A DNA stretch of 22,267 nucleotides, taken from NCBI GenBank assembly GCA_032718475.1, contig JAUCBJ010002289.1, forward strand, positions 1 to 22,267, written 5' to 3'. Positions 16,976 through 22,267 of the stretch are shown one piece after another (position 1 is the stretch's first letter; each line of letters starts with the position of its first letter). The translations under genes were made by a program, and so were the position numbers. Origin of the DNA: Nemertoderma westbladi (taxonomy: Eukaryota > Xenacoelomorpha > Nemertodermatida > Nemertodermatidae). The notes under the pieces were generated by a model. The model saw nothing but the letters and a program-made list of their open reading frames with translations, did no database searches and was not told where the DNA came from.

Positions 16976-18291
16976 TTACAGTAATAATCAAGTCTTACGA
17001 ATTGCTAATTATTTAATGGGCTGGGCAGGAAAAGTTTAACATGGTATAAATTGTCGGCATTAATTTTGACAAATATGATAAAAACTAACATTTACACGAA
17101 TTCTAGGTTTTCCTGACATAATAATCTTAAGTTAATTGTGGTGGGGAATGTTTTTGCATGTGGGATTAAAATCTATCGGCATTTTGCCGTTAACGTAGTT
17201 CTACTGTAAAGGGGCATCGGTATTACGCGTTACATTAATATCTAATATAATATACATAGTAAACGGACTTGTATGTGGGGTGGACGACTACTATATTAAT
17301 TCATTTGAATGATTGTATTTACATGTAATGGCCCATATACCGAAATAACCATAAACACTAAATATACTAGTGTGGTACCGGTACCAAATTAAACAATTTT
17401 ACCTGCAAAAATAATAAATTCATAAACAAAATATTAGATATCCAACAAAATATTTATTTTATGCGACCAAAAATAATAATAATACATTTTCAACCAGACT
17501 GAATCAATCGCCAAAAATACTCATAACCAAACCAACACACAAGGCTAAAACCTAAAACAATATCAATAACCATAAAAAATATCCATATACGATCGACATC
17601 AGCTTAATAAATCACCAGTGATTAATTAATTTGTGAGAACAATGAATCAATTTGGTGAGGGGTTCAGTGTTTCAAATTCATTATTTTTATTGCCGAATTA
17701 ATTATTTTTTTGGAGGCAAAAAATGATATTTGTTATTTTACATTTGGTAAAGGTAAATAAAGTTGATGATATAAATGTCAATTTTTGAATGCTCTTAGTT
17801 TTGAAACTGAATACTAAAGCACATGGCACTGAATAATATTGTAATATATTTTTTGTTGAACCAATAACTTCAAGATAAATGAAGACATATGGTAAATGAA
17901 CTTCCTCATCTCTAAATAATTAGTTTGCAACTAATTGTTAACATTCGAACGGAGAAATATTTCATGTTTGTTTTTCTGTTTTACACACCATTTCGCATGT
18001 GTTATAACAGACACACTTACATAGAGATATTTAATATTTATCATTATGAATGAAAATGAGTCTTCATCGTGTTTTTTTACGGATTTTTCTGAGTCATTTA
18101 ATAAATATACCCAGATCACCATCACGATGTGCTGCACAAATGTCCACTGCACTTCCAGATCCCCACAGCTTATATAGTAAATTAATATTATGACATGTCA
18201 GCACAATTCGCAACCCAGCAATAAAGTTTAGACACTGTTTGTTTAGGTTACATTAAACAAAAATGTTCATTATTATACATTATTTGGTGTA
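16976..18291. other. AT-rich intergenic DNA, 3' side of the importin gene
   Basis: No gene was recognised. It includes a 14-bp palindrome, TGGTACCGGTACCA (17373-17386). The importin 3' UTR must lie in the upper part. Candidate minus-strand ATTAAA or AATAAA signals exist (for example near 18097), but none can be chosen. No poly(A) tract follows the stop codon. Confidence 0.45.
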
Positions 18292-21200
18292 TCATGTTTC
18301 CACTGATGCGAGACAACTTTGTAATGCCTGACCAGTTTCCGGCGACATCGAGCCTAAATTCTTATCGAACGCGACTGGATAACGAGATGTGAGAAAGACC
18401 AGGAATTCCCTGTTACTGAGATCCTCAGTCAAGTTGGGATTAATTATATGTTTAGCAGTGATCTCCAACATGGTGGGGAAATAGGTTTCGGCTATCTGTG
18501 GCTGGTGTTCCAATAGATAGGTGAAACACTTGTAGATTGTGACCAACTCCTCTCTGTCTTCACGCAATGGGAGACAGATTAATAATGGTGGGATAACGTC
18601 ACGAAGGGGCAGACGGTGCCCTCCAGAGTAGATCATGCGACTAACAGCAGCACAGAGATTGTCCAAACAGTGCTCATTGACTTCGCCCATAGCTAGGAGA
18701 TCGGAAAGTTTTTTCATGATATTTGGGTAGACAGGGTACAAATCCTCACCGCATCCTTCTGCTAGTACCCCAATACCGAAGCATGCATTACTGCGCACCT
18801 CATCACTATCCGTATCATGCATGTTTCTCATGAAAGACTCAAAGAAAGTATCTTTAAAAGGAACTACATGTTTCCCCATGTTCTTTACAATTTCAGCCAT
18901 AGTAGCTGTACCAAATGAACGACTTGCTTCACTCTTAGTGTGTTTAGCTTTGGTGACCAAAATTGGCAGATACCATGGCAGATAAGTTACAAACTTCTCT
19001 GCACCAATGATCTTTACAATGTCTGGAAGTAAATCTCCCGCATTCTCAACTATTACAACATCATATTCAGATTGCTCAGCTACTATGTCATTTTCTGTGC
19101 TGTCATCTTCATAGTTTTGGCATGGTAGTCGTTGCTCTAATGTTATTTTAACAAGTTCCAACAAGCCATTGCTGTAATTAATGTAGAAGTTCTTGTTGGT
19201 ATCTTTTATAAGCTCTGCCAGTGATTCCAGTACTGATAGAATCACCATTCGATCCTTTTCTTCTTTGCAAACTTGCAGCATGGCAGGAACAGACCTTCGG
19301 ACCATTTCCTGCGAATCATGTTCATTTTTGGATGCAAGTATGATATTAGGGATATTGCGTATGGCTGCTCGTTTAACATCGCTATGAAAATGTGCCACCA
19401 TTTCCAATAGAGTATCAAAAAATTTCCCTTCACTTAATGTTGTGAATGCCAGTGGGCAATGAGTTGCTATTAAACCTATTGTATCCATAGCATCTTCTTT
19501 GGCATCAACATATGCATTATCAGCAGTGATTGATGATGCCGGTTTTTCCTCCTTTTCATCGTCACCAAAGAAACTAAACCCCACCTCATCATCATCATCA
19601 TCAAGATCTGGTCCGAGAATCAGGCCCTCAGAGGAAACTATTGTCCCATGGATATGTTTACACACAGTTGGTAGGTAATCAGCAAACCCCTCTTTCATAA
19701 CCCCAGATATACTTGCAAACATTTTAAACACAGCCCTTGCAAGATCTGGATCCGGATCTTCCTGTTGTAAGAGATTAAATCCCAATGACATACAGTCCCC
19801 AATGAGGGGTGATATGGTTTCTATGTTTACACTTCTAACAAATATAGCCAAAGTGTCCACTGCCTGAATCTGCATTTCAGCAGTCTCTTTTGCAATGGGG
19901 GAGACCAGCAGAGGCTTGATAAGCTCTAAGCAAGTCTCAAAATAAGGTTTAAAATTACATTTGGCAGCATCAGCCATGGATCCAAATGCACTGATACATA
20001 ACTCAATTAATCTATCAGATTTTCTTGACTGGAACAAAGTAATGAGACATGTCATGATGTCTTTTAGATATGGTTGTATATTTTCCCCAAGGTGTTGGCA
20101 AAATGTTTCTAATGCAAAAAATGTTTTTCCAATAGCATTTGTGCTGTCCTGTCCATCATGTTTGGCCACATGCATCAGATACTGGATCATCAGTGGGATC
20201 ACTTGTCCGTGGAAATGATTCACATTCGGTTGTAGGAATTCAGCATATTGACCCAGAGCAAATAATGCAGCATTACGTACCATTAGTGCATCATCCCTCA
20301 GATAGTGGCAGATTGTGTTCATAATTTGAACGAGATGTTTGCTTCGTATATATTCGGAGCAGCCCTCAGCAACCACTGCTGTGGCCAGTAGAGCTGCTCG
20401 TTTATGCTGGTTATCATTTGTACCAAAACTATCCACAATGTACTTTGAAACCTCATCAAATACCAACTTTGGTGGCATGTGAAGTGCCAACGTGTCGATT
20501 ACTTGACCAGCTGCAGAAGCAATTGTATTGTTATCATCTGCCTCATCACCAAATGTATCACCCCCTGTTAAAAGAAGTCTATAAGCTACCTGAGTAATTT
20601 CAGGCAGGAGACGAAGCCGTTGTACAACTTTATTTTTTGTTGATACTAATGTGTTAAGGAATGTTAGTGATTTAATTCGTGTGGTGTCAAGGTATGATAC
20701 ATCACAAGCTACAGTCATCCAGAATTCGCAGAGTTCTTTCACAAATGGAGCAACAATACCCACCTCTGATTCAAAGAATTCCTCGAAAATATCCATACAT
20801 TCGCAGGCCCGCTCTTCTTCAACTTTGAGATATTTCTTGATAACTTCAATAATATTTGGTATGAGTGGCCTGCATAGTGGTAGCTCATCATCACCCAAAA
20901 GAAACACAACGTTAGAAATACATTTGATTGTATAAAAAGGGATGAAAATAGAGGGTTCCTGAAGTAAAACTAGGAATCTTGGGAACAATTCAGCAAAATA
21001 AGGAACCAAGTCTTCTGCAGCATTCTCAGTGATACCCATTGCCAGGATTAGAATAGACACCTCCTTCTGTTTAACCCCAACACCATGACCTGGTAACAGA
21101 GAATTACTCAGAGTGGAAATCATTTCACACCATTCATCTGTTTTTAGTTCGTGGGAACAGATCATTCCAATTAATTGAGCTGAATTACGTAAAACAATAG

Positions 21201-21495
21201 GATTTGTTTCGCACCCCATTGCTATTTGCATCATAGTTGCCTTAATATGATCTCGAACATCTATACTAGATTCAGTCCAATTTTTAGCCACACCTCTCGC
21301 CATCACTACCACAGCAAGTTGGCGTATTCCTGGATCACTACCATCCAACAGCACACGACACAGTGCTGAAACGGTTGCTTCAGGTGAACATCTCAACAAC
21401 TCATGAATTTCAGCTGTGGCCAAATTACGTTGGTCATTATCTGTCTGAAGTATCTGTGATAATAAATTATGCATGTTCGTTGCCATAAGATCCAT
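18292..21495 (-). CDS. IPO4: Importin-4-type nuclear transport receptor (importin beta family)
   Basis: A RanGTP-regulated karyopherin that carries cargo such as histones and ribosomal proteins through nuclear pores. The 1067-residue frame is uninterrupted and close to the usual length (about 1,080 in human IPO4, about 1,110 in yeast Kap123). Residues about 20-90 form the importin-beta N-terminal domain (IRQLAVVVMARGVAKNW at 57-73). HEAT-type helical repeats follow throughout. Family landmarks are MVRNAALFALGQYAEFLQP (405-423), an acidic loop at 629-650, SEYDVVIVENAGDLLP (809-824), DEVRSNACFGIGVLAEG (898-914) and LPLREDREELVTIYKC (975-990). These fit IPO4 better than IPO5. The start is the first in-frame Met at 21495; Met4 and Met8 also occur close by. 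The coding region lacks introns, unlike vertebrate IPO4. There are no disabling mutations. It may be a single-coding-exon gene or a conserved retrocopy. Confidence 0.93.
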   Translation of the reverse strand: MDLMATNMHNLLSQILQTDNDQRNLATAEIHELLRCSPEATVSALCRVLLDGSDPGIRQLAVVVMARGVAKNWTESSIDVRDHIKATMMQIAMGCETNPIVLRNSAQLIGMICSHELKTDEWCEMISTLSNSLLPGHGVGVKQKEVSILILAMGITENAAEDLVPYFAELFPRFLVLLQEPSIFIPFYTIKCISNVVFLLGDDELPLCRPLIPNIIEVIKKYLKVEEERACECMDIFEEFFESEVGIVAPFVKELCEFWMTVACDVSYLDTTRIKSLTFLNTLVSTKNKVVQRLRLLPEITQVAYRLLLTGGDTFGDEADDNNTIASAAGQVIDTLALHMPPKLVFDEVSKYIVDSFGTNDNQHKRAALLATAVVAEGCSEYIRSKHLVQIMNTICHYLRDDALMVRNAALFALGQYAEFLQPNVNHFHGQVIPLMIQYLMHVAKHDGQDSTNAIGKTFFALETFCQHLGENIQPYLKDIMTCLITLFQSRKSDRLIELCISAFGSMADAAKCNFKPYFETCLELIKPLLVSPIAKETAEMQIQAVDTLAIFVRSVNIETISPLIGDCMSLGFNLLQQEDPDPDLARAVFKMFASISGVMKEGFADYLPTVCKHIHGTIVSSEGLILGPDLDDDDDEVGFSFFGDDEKEEKPASSITADNAYVDAKEDAMDTIGLIATHCPLAFTTLSEGKFFDTLLEMVAHFHSDVKRAAIRNIPNIILASKNEHDSQEMVRRSVPAMLQVCKEEKDRMVILSVLESLAELIKDTNKNFYINYSNGLLELVKITLEQRLPCQNYEDDSTENDIVAEQSEYDVVIVENAGDLLPDIVKIIGAEKFVTYLPWYLPILVTKAKHTKSEASRSFGTATMAEIVKNMGKHVVPFKDTFFESFMRNMHDTDSDEVRSNACFGIGVLAEGCGEDLYPVYPNIMKKLSDLLAMGEVNEHCLDNLCAAVSRMIYSGGHRLPLRDVIPPLLICLPLREDREELVTIYKCFTYLLEHQPQIAETYFPTMLEITAKHIINPNLTEDLSNREFLVFLTSRYPVAFDKNLGSMSPETGQALQSCLASVET

Positions 21496-21569
21496 ATTAA
21501 CAATAAACTGGCCAATGCAAAAATGAAACTATAGTATTACCAATTTACCAAGTACAATACCTATACAAT

Positions 21570-21710
21570 TTAACCTGTCTTATACCGGTATCTATTATAT
21601 GCCGGCCTAGGGATGATGCGGTAATTCAAAGGGCCCAAGTCAAAGCAATACTCTACAATCGGGACCTTCAGCTCAGGGCTTATTCCTCCGGTACCACTAG
21701 TGGGTGCCAT
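21570..21710 (-). CDS. 46-codon ORF upstream of the importin gene, possible uORF
   Basis: A minus-strand ATG at 21710 opens a 46-codon frame with a balanced, protein-like composition, including PELKVPIVEYCFDLGPLNYR. It ends at TAA (21570-21572), 75 nt before the importin start and in a different frame. It is less AT-rich than its surroundings. It could be an upstream ORF in the importin leader or an exon of an unseen gene: a GTATAAG donor-like site follows near 21590, and an acceptor-like TTGCATTGGCCAG lies just before the importin ATG. No family was recognised. Confidence 0.25.
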   Translation of the reverse strand: MAPTSGTGGISPELKVPIVEYCFDLGPLNYRIIPRPAYNRYRYKTG

Positions 21711-22267
21711 TGGTTTTCTATATTTAAATACATTATTATTATAAATATGATTTAATTCATAAATGTTGTTGAATGTTTTCTACCTATTTCGGATATGACA
21801 GATCAAATGGACACAATTTAGAAACTTATTATTTTAAGAGAACATTATTTTTCGACCATTGAAATATCCGTTGCATAAACAAAAAATAAACAATAAAAAT
21901 GGCTAGTTAGGCCTAGTAGCCTAGTTGTGCCAATAATGATGTTTTATCAGTTTATTGGAGTTAAAGAGTCTCTCAATTGTGGCATTTTTATAACACATTA
22001 CAAAAATAATAAATTTAATTTCGTCACATTTACAAGTAATATAGTTAGACTGTTCGAATTAAATATGTAAATTTAAGAAATCTATACTGTAGGTCCTATT
22101 CGGAAAGGAAATGTTGAGTTTGTGGAGAATTATCCACTAGTAGTAAATTGAGAAATCAAATGCTGTTTATAGGCCTATCTGCCTATTTAAAAGTAAGGGA
22201 TAGTAGTACATCTTCATAACTGACATCGCGGATTTAATGGACTATTATTTGTATCTAATTGACTTAT
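21711..22267. other. AT-rich DNA upstream of the importin gene
   Basis: The importin promoter is expected here, but no TATA box or CpG-rich patch could be assigned. Two TAGGCCTA palindromes are present (21908-21915 and 22170-22177). Confidence 0.45.

Noticed and set aside
18292-21495. Importin-5/RanBP6 or Kap121 assignment
   Set aside because: The C-terminal blocks (VRSN..FG.GVLAEG, LPLREDREELVTIY) and the SEYD...ENAG block fit importin-4 better by recalled sequence; paralogy should still be tested by a tree.

Overview
This is a eukaryotic, animal-type genomic window with an AT-rich background. It has no operons, an importin gene, a tRNA-derived SINE, LTR and non-LTR retrotransposon sequence, and remnants of several DNA-transposon superfamilies. 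The palindromes TAGGCCTA and TACCGGTA recur through the non-coding DNA. The species cannot be fixed from the sequence; a marine invertebrate is a guess.

Layout. 1-2160: sparse DNA holding a decayed PiggyBac-like transposase fragment (691-1252, minus). 2161-2750: a CpG-rich patch. 3055-4024: a broken plus-strand coding region. It is separated from a second broken plus-strand region (10389-11215, a TTF-finger/hAT-like transposase remnant) by a nested block of about 6.4 kb. That block is bounded by matching inverted repeats (4027-4067 and 10351-10386) and contains a tRNA-derived SINE (4095-4375), a hairpin-forming repeat, a complete Ty3/gypsy-type LTR retrotransposon (4858-9533, minus) and a tandem repeat array.

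The LTR element is the best-preserved mobile unit. Its two 213-bp LTRs look identical. It has a primer-binding site like the tRNA-Trp 3' end, a Gag with a C-x2-H-x9-C-x4-C motif, and a Pol with protease, reverse transcriptase, RNase H and integrase all carrying their key residues. Gag and Pol are joined by a near-textbook -1 frameshift signal: GGGAAAC, a 7-nt spacer and an 8-bp GC-rich stem. Together these point to the CsRn1 lineage and a recent, possibly still competent insertion.

11200-17000 is a field of repeats: a 61-bp tandem duplication, a large imperfect inverted repeat (12183-14357) whose loop holds a 5'-truncated poly(A)-tailed LINE fragment, a 22-bp-type minisatellite (14697-15186), a probable non-autonomous hAT element (15554-16496), and two inverted copies of a repeat with long G/C runs.

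18292-21495 (minus) is the one clear host gene: an uninterrupted 1067-codon importin-4-type nuclear transport receptor, unusual for lacking introns in its coding region. A 46-codon ORF lies just upstream on the same strand. The rest is AT-rich intergenic DNA.
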